Below are positions 1-8,062 of a stretch of 50,671 bases of DNA, one piece after another. Origin of the DNA: Deltaproteobacteria bacterium (GTDB taxonomy: Bacteria > Myxococcota_A > UBA796 > UBA2385). The stretch spans positions 1-50,671 of the forward strand of contig JAEUKK010000113.1 of NCBI GenBank assembly GCA_016792625.1, read 5' to 3'. Each line of letters starts with the position of its first letter. Within the stretch, counting starts at the first letter, position 1. A model generated the notes under the pieces. It was not told the DNA's origin and did not search any database. It saw only the letters and a program-made list of their open reading frames with translations. A program made the translations under genes and the position numbers.

Positions 1-369
1 GCGGCCGGCGGCCGGGTCCATCACCTGCACCCAGGCGCCGACCCGGCGCCAGCCCACGACGAAGTGGGGCGCCCCGTCGGGCAGCCGCAGGGTGAGCAGG
101 GCGGGCAGGGCCGCGGCCTCGGGCCGCAGCACATGATCGGCGGGCAGCATCACCTGGGCGGTGGCCAAGCCCAGGCGGGCGCCGACCTCTTCGAGGGCGG
201 TCAGCGAGGTGCCGTCGACGTCGGTCTGGCAGGCCTCGCGCAGTCGGCCGTAGCTGACGTCAATCCCGTGGCCTTGCAGCAAGCAGAGCAGCGAGGCGGG
301 GCCGCAGTCCATGGCCGAGGTCTGGATCACCTCGGGCGCGATCCACCGGCGGCGGGGCGCGGGGCTCAC
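1..369 (-). CDS. C39-peptidase ABC exporter, N-terminal part (cut by window edge)
   Basis: Reading the minus strand from a GTG at 369 gives an open frame of 123 codons to the window edge with no stop. It has the layout of a C39 bacteriocin-processing peptidase domain: the catalytic-Cys motif QTSAMDCGPASLL near residue 20, a His in APHFVVGW near residue 105, and an Asp in VMDPAAGR at the edge. In this family the peptidase domain is the N-terminus of an ABC transporter that removes a double-glycine leader while exporting a peptide. The GTG overlaps the stop of the upstream HlyD gene (GTGA), so the two are translationally coupled, as usual for type I peptide export. The ABC membrane and ATPase domains would lie left of the window. 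Domain call is secure; the substrate is unknown. Confidence 0.85.
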   Translation of the reverse strand, partial: MSPAPRRRWIAPEVIQTSAMDCGPASLLCLLQGHGIDVSYGRLREACQTDVDGTSLTALEEVGARLGLATAQVMLPADHVLRPEAAALPALLTLRLPDGAPHFVVGWRRVGAWVQVMDPAAGR

Positions 370-1529
370 GGCGCGGGCGCGGGCGCGGGCCCGAGCTGGG
401 CGGCCGCGCGCAAGATCAGCGCCAGCGCGGTGGTCTGGCCCGCGTCGACCTCGACCTCGAGGGGCTGGCCATGCTGCAGGGGCGGCCCGCCCGGCGCGGG
501 CAAGGGCCGCAGCTCAACCCGCAGAGCCCCGCCCAACGGAGCGTCAGCGACGGCGATCACCTCAGCGTCGACCGCGCCCCACACGGTCCAGGGGAAGGCG
601 GCGAGGCGCAGGCGGGCCCGCTGGCCCGGCCGCAGGTGGCCCAGCGCCGGGCCGGGGTCGAATGCGGCGACCACCTGCAGGGGGGCCTCGGGCAGAATGG
701 TGGCCAGCTCAGCACCTTCGGCAACCGCGTCACCCGGGCGCAGGGCCGCGACCGCGCCCAGCCGGCCGGCGGCGGGGGCGCGCAGGGCCCGGCGCTCGAC
801 CTCGGCGGCGAGGCGGGCGGCGGCGGCGGCCGAGACCTCGACCGCGCCCGAGGCGGCGGCGATGCGGTGGTCGAGCTCGGCGATCTCGGCTTCCAGCACG
901 GCGGTCTCACCGGTCGCCTCGCGCAGCTGGCGGTTGGCCCCGGCCCGGCGGCGGTCAGCCTCGGCCCGCGCCGCGGCGGCGGCGGCCCGGGCGCTGAGCG
1001 GGGCGGCGGCGCCCACCGCGCCCGCGCTGGCGAGCTGCGCGACCCGGGCGGCCTCGGCCTCGGCCTCGGCGGCGGCGGCCTCGGCGGCGCGCTGGCTGGC
1101 CGCCTCTTCGACCCGCAGGGCCGATCGGGCGGCGCGGCCCTCACCAGCGGCGCGGGCGGCGGCGGCCCGGGCGGCGCGCAAGGGGGCCAGCTCGGCCTCG
1201 AGCGCGGCGCCGCGGGCGAGCTCCTCTGCCAGAGCGGCGCGCTGCAGGTCATCGTCGAGCTGCACGAGCAGCGCGCCCGCCTCGACCGGCGCGTGCAGCC
1301 GCAGGTGCACCGCGCGCGCCCGCCCAGACACCGGCGCGCTCAGGGGCAGAGCGCCGCCCTGCAGCTCGATCTGGGCGTCGGCGCTGCGCAGCTGCAGGGG
1401 TACGGGGGCGAGCGCCGCCCAGAGGCCGAGCAGGCCGAGCACGGCCCCGCCGGGGAGCAGCAGCAGGGCGGGACCGGGGCCGCGCGCGGCGCGCAGGGCG
1501 CGCAGGGCGCCGGAGAAGGGTGCGGGCAC
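366..1529 (-). CDS. HlyD-family membrane-fusion (adaptor) protein
   Basis: This 387-residue protein has one N-terminal membrane segment (about residues 20-45, rich in Leu/Gly/Ala). A lipoyl/barrel-sandwich half follows (GGALPLSAPVSGRARAVHL), then a long Ala/Glu/Arg-rich alpha-helical hairpin (about 95-250). The second lipoyl half is RALRAPAAGRLGAVAALRPG and a beta-barrel forms the C-terminus. That is the order seen in HlyD/MFP adaptors linking an inner-membrane exporter to the envelope. It is directly upstream of, and overlaps by four bases, the C39 peptidase-exporter frame, so it most likely serves that transporter. No precursor-peptide gene was recognised in the window. The extreme alanine content makes the coiled-coil limits approximate. 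Confidence 0.85.
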   Translation of the reverse strand: MPAPFSGALRALRAARGPGPALLLLPGGAVLGLLGLWAALAPVPLQLRSADAQIELQGGALPLSAPVSGRARAVHLRLHAPVEAGALLVQLDDDLQRAALAEELARGAALEAELAPLRAARAAAARAAGEGRAARSALRVEEAASQRAAEAAAAEAEAEAARVAQLASAGAVGAAAPLSARAAAAAARAEADRRRAGANRQLREATGETAVLEAEIAELDHRIAAASGAVEVSAAAAARLAAEVERRALRAPAAGRLGAVAALRPGDAVAEGAELATILPEAPLQVVAAFDPGPALGHLRPGQRARLRLAAFPWTVWGAVDAEVIAVADAPLGGALRVELRPLPAPGGPPLQHGQPLEVEVDAGQTTALALILRAAAQLGPAPAPAP

Positions 1530-1637
1530 GCCCCGATGCTACAGGCGGCGCCGCTCCCGCGCCAGGGCCGGGCCCCGGGGGCGGGCACAGGGGCGAAGGC
1601 TCGCGGGGCTGCTGCGGGTCACCTTCTTTCACGTGGC

Positions 1638-1651
1638 CTTGTCACGACAAG
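1638..1651. promoter_or_regulatory. Perfect palindrome overlapping a -35 box (candidate operator)
   Basis: CTTGTC-AC-GACAAG is a perfect inverted repeat in the 315-bp region between the divergent HlyD and metalloprotease genes. It overlaps the candidate -35 box of the rightward promoter, the place expected for a repressor site. The binding protein cannot be named from the sequence. Confidence 0.45.
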
Positions 1652-1668
1652 TCAAGCTCCGCTATTAT
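1639..1668 (+). promoter_or_regulatory. Sigma-70-like promoter candidate for the metalloprotease gene
   Basis: TTGTCA (1639-1644) and TATTAT (1663-1668) each match the -35 and -10 consensus at five of six bases and are 18 bp apart, inside the only A/T-rich patch of this intergenic region. The start codon downstream is at 1845, so the leader would be about 170 bp. The remainder of 1530-1844 shows no gene. Confidence 0.5.
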
Positions 1669-1844
1669 TACGCGAGCACACCGGCGGATCGCCCCACCCG
1701 CGTCCCAAAGTGTGCCCCGAGCGACCCCGCCGCGCCCGCGGGCGCCGCTCCCTCCTCGCTACCTGCGCCCCCGGTCCGCGCCCCCGCGTTGGCCCACGCG
1801 GCGCCCCACCGGGGCCGGCGGGCCCGCAACCCGAGGGCAAGACC

Positions 1845-2867
1845 ATGCAGCTCAACGTCGCCATCGGCGGCGGCATCCCCGCCGCCCCCGCGCTGACCCG
1901 CTCCGCCCAGCTCCAGGTGCAGAGCGGCGCTGGCTCCTCGGGCGCCCTGCACGCGCCGGTCGAGCCGGTCCCCGACGTGACCGTCGCGCTCTCGCCCGTG
2001 GCCGGCGCCACGCTCGAAGCCCAAGACGGCGGCCGCGACCAGGGTCGAGATCCGGGCGGCGAGGCCGGGGGCAACCTGCTGTCTCCCCCCGGCCTGCGCG
2101 CCGCGATGGCCGAAGACGCCCGCGTGGGCGAGGCCCGCGCCGCCGATGCCCAATCCGCGGCCCCGGCGCCCGCCGCCGAGCCCGGGCCCGCCGCCGAGGC
2201 CCCACGCAGCCCCGGGGTGCAGCCCGAGCTGACCCCCGAAGAGCAGGCGGTGGTCGAAGAGCTGCGCAAGCGCGACGCAGAGGTGCGCGCGCACGAGATG
2301 GCCCACGTCGCGGCGGCCGGCGGCCTCGCCGGCGCCCCGACCTTCAGCTACCAGACCGGCCCCGACGGCAAACGCTACGCGGTCGGGGGCAGCGTCAGCA
2401 TCGACACCTCGGGGGGCGCTGACCCCGAAGAGACGATCGCCAAGGCCCAGCGCATCCGGGCCGCGGCCCTCGCGCCGGCCGACCCCAGCGGCCAAGACCG
2501 CGCGGTGGCCGCCAAAGCCGCCCAGATGGAGTCGAGCGCCCGCGCCGCCCTGGCCGCCGAGAAGCGCCACGAGCAAGACGTGCGCGCCGAGCAGGCCCAG
2601 CGGCGGATGGATCAGGCCACCGCGGTCGACCCCCAGCGCCCGGGCGCGCCCCCGCCGATCGAGGCGCCCCGCCAGGTCGAGCTGCCGCCGCTGCCCGCGG
2701 GCAGCCCGCCGGTGGTCGGGGGCATCGCGGTGATGGCCAGCCCCCACGAGCGGGTGCGCTTGGCCGGCTTTAGCGGTGGCACCGCGGCCGAGGCCCAGCT
2801 CTACACCCCGCCCGAGCGGGCGATCGAGCAGCGGTACCTCGCGGCCAGCCGGGCCCGCGTGGCCTGA
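1845..2867 (+). CDS. SprA-like putative metalloprotease
   Basis: The chosen ATG (1845) gives 340 residues; the longer open frame upstream is compositional shadow across the HlyD gene. The first ~125 residues are low-complexity Pro/Ala/Gly. The conserved core begins at LTPEEQAVVEELRKRDAEVR and contains RAHEMAHVAAAG, a zinc-type HExxH motif. GPDGKRYAVGGSVSID and the Ala/Gln-rich block DPSGQDRAVAAKAAQ follow, as in the SprA-related metalloprotease-like family (PF12118). No signal peptide is visible. The gene is divergent from the exporter operon and has a promoter candidate at 1639-1668. The family's substrate is not established; the His-Glu-x-x-His motif supports metal-dependent proteolysis only as inference. 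Confidence 0.75.
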   Translation: MQLNVAIGGGIPAAPALTRSAQLQVQSGAGSSGALHAPVEPVPDVTVALSPVAGATLEAQDGGRDQGRDPGGEAGGNLLSPPGLRAAMAEDARVGEARAADAQSAAPAPAAEPGPAAEAPRSPGVQPELTPEEQAVVEELRKRDAEVRAHEMAHVAAAGGLAGAPTFSYQTGPDGKRYAVGGSVSIDTSGGADPEETIAKAQRIRAAALAPADPSGQDRAVAAKAAQMESSARAALAAEKRHEQDVRAEQAQRRMDQATAVDPQRPGAPPPIEAPRQVELPPLPAGSPPVVGGIAVMASPHERVRLAGFSGGTAAEAQLYTPPERAIEQRYLAASRARVA

Positions 2868-2987
2868 GCGGTCCGCGGCGGTCGGCATGCGGGTAGCTTG
2901 GCCCGGTCGCCCCTCCGCCGCGCCCGCGCCGGAGCCCTCCCCGCCGCCGTGCCCCGCCGCCCGGCCCCGCCCCAGGAGCGCTGACCG

Positions 2988-3467
2988 ATGAAGCCCGAGC
3001 TCCGCGCGCTGCTCGACGAGTACGCCGCCGATCACCAGCACCCGCTCAACCGCCTGACCCACAAGGTCGGCGTGCCGCTCATCATCTTCCACATCCTGGC
3101 CATGCTCGACTGGGCCCGGCTCGACCTCTCGGGCGGCGAGGGCGTGCCCTACGGCCCGAGCTTGGGCCACCTCGGCGCGCTGGCCGTGCTCGGCTGGTAC
3201 CTGCGCCTCGACGCCACGCTGGCCGCGGCGGTCGGCGTGGTGGGGCTGCTCAGCCTCGTCGCCTCACCCTTCGTGCCGCCGCTGGTGACCGTGGGCATCG
3301 CGGTCTTCGCCTGGGTGCTCCAGCTCATCGGGCACGGCATCTACGAGGGCAAGCGCCCGAGCTTTACGCGCAACATGGTGCAGCTGCTGGTCGGGCCGCT
3401 CTTCTTCGCCGCGGTGGCGCTGGGCCGCTACACCTTGCCCGCGGCGCCGGGCGCGGCGCGGGCCTGA
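2988..3467 (+). CDS. Mpo1-like/DUF962 membrane protein
   Basis: The product is 159 residues with about four hydrophobic segments. Two signatures of the DUF962/Mpo1 family are present: HQHPLNRLTHKVGVPLI near residue 17 and QLIGHGIYEGKRPSF near residue 110, each placing conserved His residues next to membrane segments. The founding yeast member Mpo1 is a dioxygenase of 2-hydroxy fatty acids that uses such His residues with iron; bacterial members are mostly uncharacterised. The ATG at 2988 follows AGGAGCGCTGACC, giving a good ribosome-binding site. Eight bases separate the stop from the next gene, so the two are probably co-transcribed. Confidence 0.8.
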   Translation: MKPELRALLDEYAADHQHPLNRLTHKVGVPLIIFHILAMLDWARLDLSGGEGVPYGPSLGHLGALAVLGWYLRLDATLAAAVGVVGLLSLVASPFVPPLVTVGIAVFAWVLQLIGHGIYEGKRPSFTRNMVQLLVGPLFFAAVALGRYTLPAAPGAARA

Positions 3468-3475
3468 GGGCGCCG

Positions 3476-4513
3476 GTGCGCCTGCTGCGCGGCCTGCTGC
3501 TCTGCGTGGGTGCCGCCGCCTGCAGCCAAGACCGCCAGCCCTGGGCCTTCACCACGGTCAGCCCCGAGGCCGCCGAGGACACCGCGCCCGAGGGCCCGAT
3601 GTGGCGCGAGCCCCTGCGGGGGCCCCACCGGCCCAACCTCGTGCGTTTTGTGGCCATCGGCGACGCGGGTGAGGGCAACGCCGACCAGTACGCGGTGGCG
3701 GCGGCCATCGCCGAGGTCTGCGCCAACTTGAGCGCGCCCGAGGCCCCCGGCTGCGACTTCGTGCTCTACCTGGGCGACAACTTTTATCAGGTCGGGGTCG
3801 AAGGGGTCGACGACCCCCAATTCCAGAGCAAGTTCGAGCTGCCCTACGCCGGCCTTGACCTGCCGTTCTACCCCGTCTTGGGCAACCACGACTATGGGAC
3901 GGGTAGCCTCGAGGCCGAGAAGGCCGAGGCCCAGGTCGCCTACACCCGCCGCAGCACGAAGTGGACGCTGCCCGCCCGCCACTACCACTTCCCCGCCGCC
4001 CACGCGCACTTCTTGGCCCTCGACACCAACGCGGCGATGTTGGTCGACGTGTGGGGCGACCGCAGCCAAGAGCAAACCCTGCGCGAGGGCCTCGCCGCCG
4101 CGACCGCCGACGGCGCGGTCTGGCGGGTGGCCTATGGGCACCACCCCTACAAAAGCAACGGCCCCCACGGCAACGCCGGGGCCTACGAGGGCCAGGACTG
4201 GGCGCCCATCGTCAACGGGGCCGGGGTGCAAGAGCTGTTCGAGGCCCAGCTCTGCGGGCAGGTCGACCTCTACCTCGCTGGCCACGACCACAGCCGGCAG
4301 TGGCTGGCGCCGGCCTGCGGGGTGCAGCTGGCGGTCAGCGGCGCGGGGGCCAAGACCACCGGTTTTGTCGACCGGGGCCACCCGAGCAGCTTCGCGGCGA
4401 GCACGCCGGGCTTCGTGTGGGTCGAGCTCGACGAGGCGCGGCTGACCGCGCGCTTCTACGACCGAGAGGGCGTCGAGGAGCACGTCGAGGTGGTGGAGAA
4501 GGCGGGGGGCTGA
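3476..4513 (+). CDS. Lipoprotein calcineurin-like metallophosphoesterase (purple acid phosphatase type)
   Basis: The 345-residue protein starts at GTG 3476 with a short lipoprotein signal (RLLRGLLLCVGAAAC), so the mature protein is probably membrane-anchored outside the cytoplasm. Metal-binding blocks of the metallophosphoesterase fold follow in order: AIGDAGEGN, YLGDNFYQVG, VLGNHDYG, YGHHPYKS and LAGHDHSRQW. These give the two Asp, the Asn-His and the His ligands. Spacing and overall length resemble tartrate-resistant acid phosphatase (type 5) proteins. Likely role is hydrolysis of a phosphate ester in the periplasm or at the cell surface; the substrate is unknown. It sits just downstream of the Mpo1-like gene. 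Confidence 0.85.
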   Translation: MRLLRGLLLCVGAAACSQDRQPWAFTTVSPEAAEDTAPEGPMWREPLRGPHRPNLVRFVAIGDAGEGNADQYAVAAAIAEVCANLSAPEAPGCDFVLYLGDNFYQVGVEGVDDPQFQSKFELPYAGLDLPFYPVLGNHDYGTGSLEAEKAEAQVAYTRRSTKWTLPARHYHFPAAHAHFLALDTNAAMLVDVWGDRSQEQTLREGLAAATADGAVWRVAYGHHPYKSNGPHGNAGAYEGQDWAPIVNGAGVQELFEAQLCGQVDLYLAGHDHSRQWLAPACGVQLAVSGAGAKTTGFVDRGHPSSFAASTPGFVWVELDEARLTARFYDREGVEEHVEVVEKAGG

Positions 4514-4540
4514 GCTGGTGGGGCTGAGCTGGTGGGGCGC

Positions 4541-5227
4541 TCAGCTGTGGGCGAGGGCCTCGAGGTCGCGCCGAAGGTCGGCGAGCCCAATCTCCTCACC
4601 CACCGGCGATCCCAGGGCATCGGCCCAGGCCCGCAGCAGGCACTCGAGCTCCACATCCAGATCGCCGTCGGTGAGGGCTTCGAGCGCCTGCTTTGCGTCT
4701 GGGCGGGGCGCCGCGGGCTTGGCGCTCAAGCGCGCGGGCGCGAGCACGGGGTCGAAGCCCAGGGCGCCGCGCAGGTCGGCGCGCGCACGCTGGGCCTGCG
4801 GGTGGGTCGCGCCGGCCACACACCAGGCCTCTCCGCAGCGGTGGGCGACGGCGCGCACGAGCACGGCGCCCCCCACCTCCGCCTGATGGGCTTGGATCGC
4901 GGTCGCGACCTGCCGACGCCCGAGGTCACCGTCAGTGTCGCGCCCCCAAATCAGGACCACCCGATCCCCGAGCGCGCCGTCGCGCTGCAGCTTGTGCACG
5001 ACCTGCAGAGCCTGTCGAAGGTTGCGCTCATCCCCGTGGTCGAAGCGGCCATGCACCGGCGGCAGCCGCAGCGCCTGGGCGACGCGGGGGACGTCCTTGA
5101 TGGCGGTGAACGACCGCCCGGCCGTCAGGCCCACGGGCTGCGCCGCCTGCCCCGTCGCCGCGAGCAGCCCGCGCAGCCTCCGCTCGTCGGAGGGCCCCTC
5201 CACCACGAGCACCCAGGTGGCGTTCAT
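4541..5227 (-). CDS. TOPRIM-domain protein paired with an AAA ATPase
   Basis: This 228-residue protein begins WVLVVEGPSDERRL, matching the acidic first motif of TOPRIM/OLD nucleases, and has VVLIWGRDTDGDLG near residue 90, the DxD motif. The C-terminal half is helical and not recognised. Its ATG overlaps the stop of the upstream ATPase by four bases (ATGA), so the two are a translationally coupled pair. An ABC-type ATPase with a separate TOPRIM partner is the layout of several anti-phage systems (split OLD-type, PARIS-like); the TOPRIM subunit would be the nuclease. Assignment to a named system is not supported by sequence reading alone. Confidence 0.65.
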   Translation of the reverse strand: MNATWVLVVEGPSDERRLRGLLAATGQAAQPVGLTAGRSFTAIKDVPRVAQALRLPPVHGRFDHGDERNLRQALQVVHKLQRDGALGDRVVLIWGRDTDGDLGRRQVATAIQAHQAEVGGAVLVRAVAHRCGEAWCVAGATHPQAQRARADLRGALGFDPVLAPARLSAKPAAPRPDAKQALEALTDGDLDVELECLLRAWADALGSPVGEEIGLADLRRDLEALAHS

Positions 5228-6678
5228 CGCGCGGCCGCCGGCAGGTCCAGCCAGTCCTCACCCACCCAGGTCCAGAACTCTCCGGGGCGCATCGAGCCGC
5301 TCCAGGCAGACCACTCGGGGTGATCGGTCAGGCGCGCCACCTGGGCGCCGGCCGAACCGCCGCGCACGACGACGACGCTCTCGGGGGAGAGCGCGTCGAG
5401 CATGATGGGCGAGTGGGTGGTGGTGAGCACCTGCGCGCCGCCATCGACCCATTGGCGCAGCTGGGCGGCCAGCTCACGCTGCGCGCGGGGGTGCAGGCCC
5501 CGGTCGATGTCGTCGAGCAGCAGCAGCCGCGGCTTGTTGCCCCGCAGCGCGGTGTGCACCCCCAGCGCGAGCAAGGTGCCCTCGCTCAACATGCGCGCGG
5601 GGAGCCAGCCGACGCCCCGCAGCTTCACCTCGAGCCGGTAGGCGACCCCGGGTGCGGCCCCGCCCTCAGCCCCGATGCGGGCGCCTTGCGCGAAGACCGG
5701 ATGAGCGACCGGATGGACGACCTGGTGCACGATCTGACGCACCGCCTCGACCTGCGGGTTGATCTGCTGGACGGCCGCGATGACCTCGTCTCGGACCGCG
5801 GGGTCGGTGTTGGCGAGGTGGGCCAGGGCCGAGGCGAGGCCGAAGCCGTCGTCGTCGACCGTGGTCTTCTCAACGGGTGCGGGCTCAAGCAGCGCTTCAG
5901 GGTTGAGGCGCAGCAGCAGCACGCCGTCGGCAAAGGCACGCCAGGCCGGCGAGAACACCGCCCAATCCCCCGCCGCGCGCTCTGCCCAGGTGCTGCTGCG
6001 GGGGGCATCGCCCGCGGCGGCGCGCAGCTCGACCGTCACCTCACCTTCGCGCAGGGTCAGCCCGAGCGCCTGCCCGGTGTCGGACCGCACCGACAGCGCG
6101 CTCAGGAGCGCCGGGGGCGCGGACCGGTGGCGTGGCCCCGCGGCGGCGGCAGCCCCGCCGAACACCTTGAGGGGGTTGCTGAACCGACAGGCGGCCATGA
6201 GCTCGTGCAGCGACAGCAGCAGGGTCGACTTGCCGACGCCGTTGGCCCCCACCAGCGCGGTGAGGCCACCGAGCGGCAAGCGCACCTCGTCACGCGCGGC
6301 GCGCCAGGCAGAGACCCGCAGCTCGGCGAGCCGACCCACGGCGGGCCCTTCGCCCACCGCAACGGGCTGGCCGCTGGGCGCCGCCAAGGCGCGGGTCAGC
6401 TGCCGGTCATCGAGCTGCGCCGCCAAGGCCCAGATGGTGTCGCCCCCAAGCTGGTCGACCGGCAGGGCACCGCCCACGTGCACGTCGAGGAACTCGCGGA
6501 GCGTGCGGAGGCCATAGAGCCCCGGGCGAAACTCGGGCACCACGCGCCGAAGCATATGCCCGAGGTTCGCCTCGCTCACCCGCCCGAGGCCCCGCAGGTG
6601 CTCTTCGATGGCGTTGGCGACCTCATCTGGGGAGCGGGGCTGCGGCACGACCACCTCCACCCCGCCATAACGCCCCAA
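5224..6678 (-). CDS. OST-HTH/LOTUS-like domain fused to ABC-type AAA ATPase
   Basis: The protein is 484 residues from a TTG start preceded by GAGGA. Residues about 15-75 (LGHMLRRVVPEFRPGLYGLR and the following TLREFLDV) resemble an OST-HTH/LOTUS winged helix, a fold known to bind RNA and G-quadruplexes. The ATPase part has Walker A in ALVGANGVGKSTLLLSL (about 165), a signature-like MLSEGTLLALGVH, Walker B LLLLDDIDRGLHPRAQ and the switch TTTHSPIMLDAL. This is the OLD/RecF-like ABC architecture. It is coupled to the TOPRIM gene downstream. A defence role is inferred from the pair and the surrounding island. The OST-HTH assignment rests on a short motif and is less certain than the ATPase. Confidence 0.7.
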   Translation of the reverse strand: MGRYGGVEVVVPQPRSPDEVANAIEEHLRGLGRVSEANLGHMLRRVVPEFRPGLYGLRTLREFLDVHVGGALPVDQLGGDTIWALAAQLDDRQLTRALAAPSGQPVAVGEGPAVGRLAELRVSAWRAARDEVRLPLGGLTALVGANGVGKSTLLLSLHELMAACRFSNPLKVFGGAAAAAGPRHRSAPPALLSALSVRSDTGQALGLTLREGEVTVELRAAAGDAPRSSTWAERAAGDWAVFSPAWRAFADGVLLLRLNPEALLEPAPVEKTTVDDDGFGLASALAHLANTDPAVRDEVIAAVQQINPQVEAVRQIVHQVVHPVAHPVFAQGARIGAEGGAAPGVAYRLEVKLRGVGWLPARMLSEGTLLALGVHTALRGNKPRLLLLDDIDRGLHPRAQRELAAQLRQWVDGGAQVLTTTHSPIMLDALSPESVVVVRGGSAGAQVARLTDHPEWSAWSGSMRPGEFWTWVGEDWLDLPAAAR

Positions 6679-6717
6679 AAGGTCCTCGGCAACGGCTTAG
6701 GCCCACCCACCCCTCCC

Positions 6718-7092
6718 TCAGCGCGCGCCGCGCAGCAGCACCAGCCCCGGCACGAGCAGGCCCAGGTTCACCCCCACGTTCAGCGCCGCGCCATTGGCCA
6801 CCGAGGCGAGGCCGTCGAGGGTGAACCACACCAACAGGCCGGCGCGCAGGGCCCAGGCGGGGCTGCGGCCGCGGGTCAGGCCGAGCATCATCGCGCCCCA
6901 GCCGGCCCAGACCCCGCCGGCGAGCCCGGCGATCCAGCGCAGGGTGGGGCCGTCGGCGCCCGCGGCCTCGGGCTGAATGAGGGTGAACAGCGCGCAGAGC
7001 CGGCCGGCGAAGGGGCTGGCGGCGACCAGGGCCATCGCCGCGCCAGCGACGAGGTTGTAGGCGGCGAAGAGCTGAAGAGCAGGTGTCGTCAT
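6718..7092 (-). CDS. Small four-segment membrane protein
   Basis: The ATG at 7092 gives 124 residues, almost all in four hydrophobic stretches (around 8-30, 50-70, 80-95, 100-118). Longer upstream frames run through the divergent promoter and are unlikely. No family was recognised with confidence; it resembles small uncharacterised membrane proteins. It is transcribed away from the XRE regulator with a 23-bp palindrome between them, so it is the probable regulated partner of that regulator. Confidence 0.6.
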   Translation of the reverse strand: MTTPALQLFAAYNLVAGAAMALVAASPFAGRLCALFTLIQPEAAGADGPTLRWIAGLAGGVWAGWGAMMLGLTRGRSPAWALRAGLLVWFTLDGLASVANGAALNVGVNLGLLVPGLVLLRGAR

Positions 7093-7135
7093 GGGGTCCT
7101 CCACCACCCCCACTTGACCTGGGCGGGGCATCGGC

Positions 7136-7158
7136 GCGCTTCCCGCGCAGGGAAGCGC
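7136..7158. promoter_or_regulatory. Palindromic operator between divergent membrane gene and XRE regulator
   Basis: GCGCTTCCC-GCGCA-GGGAAGCGC has perfect 9-bp arms separated by 5 bp. It lies 32 bp before the regulator's ATG and 44 bp from the divergent gene's start. This is the expected position and size for autoregulation by a dimeric XRE-family repressor. Confidence 0.55.
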
Positions 7159-7189
7159 CGCGGCTCCCTGCTTGTGGCAGGCTCGGTCC

Positions 7190-8062
7190 ATGCCCACGCA
7201 CCGCCCGACCGCCGACCGCCCCGCCGCACCCCCGCCAGCGCCCCGCCGCACCGCGGCCGACCTCGCCGAGGATGGTGTGCCCGACGCCCCCTTCGCCCGT
7301 GAGCTGCGCGCCTGGCGGGCCCGCCGGGGCCTGAGCCAGCGCGCCCTGGCCGAGCGGGCCGAGACCACCGCGCGCCACCTCTCTTTTTTAGAGACCGGCC
7401 GCAGCCGGCCCGGGGCCCCGCTGGTGCTGCGCCTCGCCCGCGCGCTCGAGCTGCCCCTGCGCCAGCGCAACGGCCTGCTGCGGGCCGCGGGTCACCCGCC
7501 GGCCTTCCCCGACCGCGGCCTCGGGGCGGCCCAGCTCGGCCCCTTCCGGGCGGTCATTGACCAGCTCTTGGCGCGCCACGAGCCATTTCCCGCCTATGTG
7601 ATCGACGCGAGCTGGCGCCTCTTGCGCTCAAACCAAGGCGGCGCCTGGCTGTGGGAGATGGTGGGCCCCGCCGCCGCCGAGGGCAACGCCCTGCTGGCCA
7701 TGCTGCGCGCCCCCGCAGTCTGGGAGGGCCTCGAGAACCGCGCCGAGGTGGGTCATCAGCTCGCCGACGCGCTCGAGCGTGACGCGCTCACCAGCGGCGA
7801 CGCGGGCCTGCTCGCCGACCACGCGGCCCTGCTGCGCCTGCTCGCCGACACACCCCGCCCGCGCGAGGTCGAGGGGGCCCCGCCGGTGATCTGTCCGCGC
7901 CTGCGCTTTGGCGGACAGACCCTCTCGACCATCACCACCATCTGTCGCTTCGGCAACGCCCTCGACCTGAGCCTCGACGAGCTGCGGGTCGAGCTGGTCT
8001 TTCCCGCCGACGCACAGACCGAGGCCCTGCTGCGGGCGATGGGCGCGGGGGGTCTGTCTTAG
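7190..8062 (+). CDS. XRE-family regulator with MmyB-like ligand-binding domain
   Basis: The 290-residue protein (from ATG 7190; a TTG at 7172 is in frame) has a low-complexity N-terminus. A helix-turn-helix follows at about 40-95 (LRAWRARRGLSQRALAERAE, then HLSFLETGRSRP). The C-terminal domain contains PAYVIDASWRLLRSNQ, an NRAEVGHQLADALERDA-type helical stretch and FGGQTLSTITTICRFG. That combination is typical of the MmyB-like family, whose C-terminal PAS-like fold binds small molecules. It likely represses or senses for the divergent small membrane gene through the palindrome at 7136-7158. Confidence 0.85.
   Translation: MPTHRPTADRPAAPPPAPRRTAADLAEDGVPDAPFARELRAWRARRGLSQRALAERAETTARHLSFLETGRSRPGAPLVLRLARALELPLRQRNGLLRAAGHPPAFPDRGLGAAQLGPFRAVIDQLLARHEPFPAYVIDASWRLLRSNQGGAWLWEMVGPAAAEGNALLAMLRAPAVWEGLENRAEVGHQLADALERDALTSGDAGLLADHAALLRLLADTPRPREVEGAPPVICPRLRFGGQTLSTITTICRFGNALDLSLDELRVELVFPADAQTEALLRAMGAGGLS

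Noticed and set aside
4541..6678. PARIS (AriA/AriB) defence system
   Set aside because: ATPase plus TOPRIM fits in outline, but the AriB-specific DUF4435 sequence is not recognisable and the ATPase has an extra N-terminal domain.
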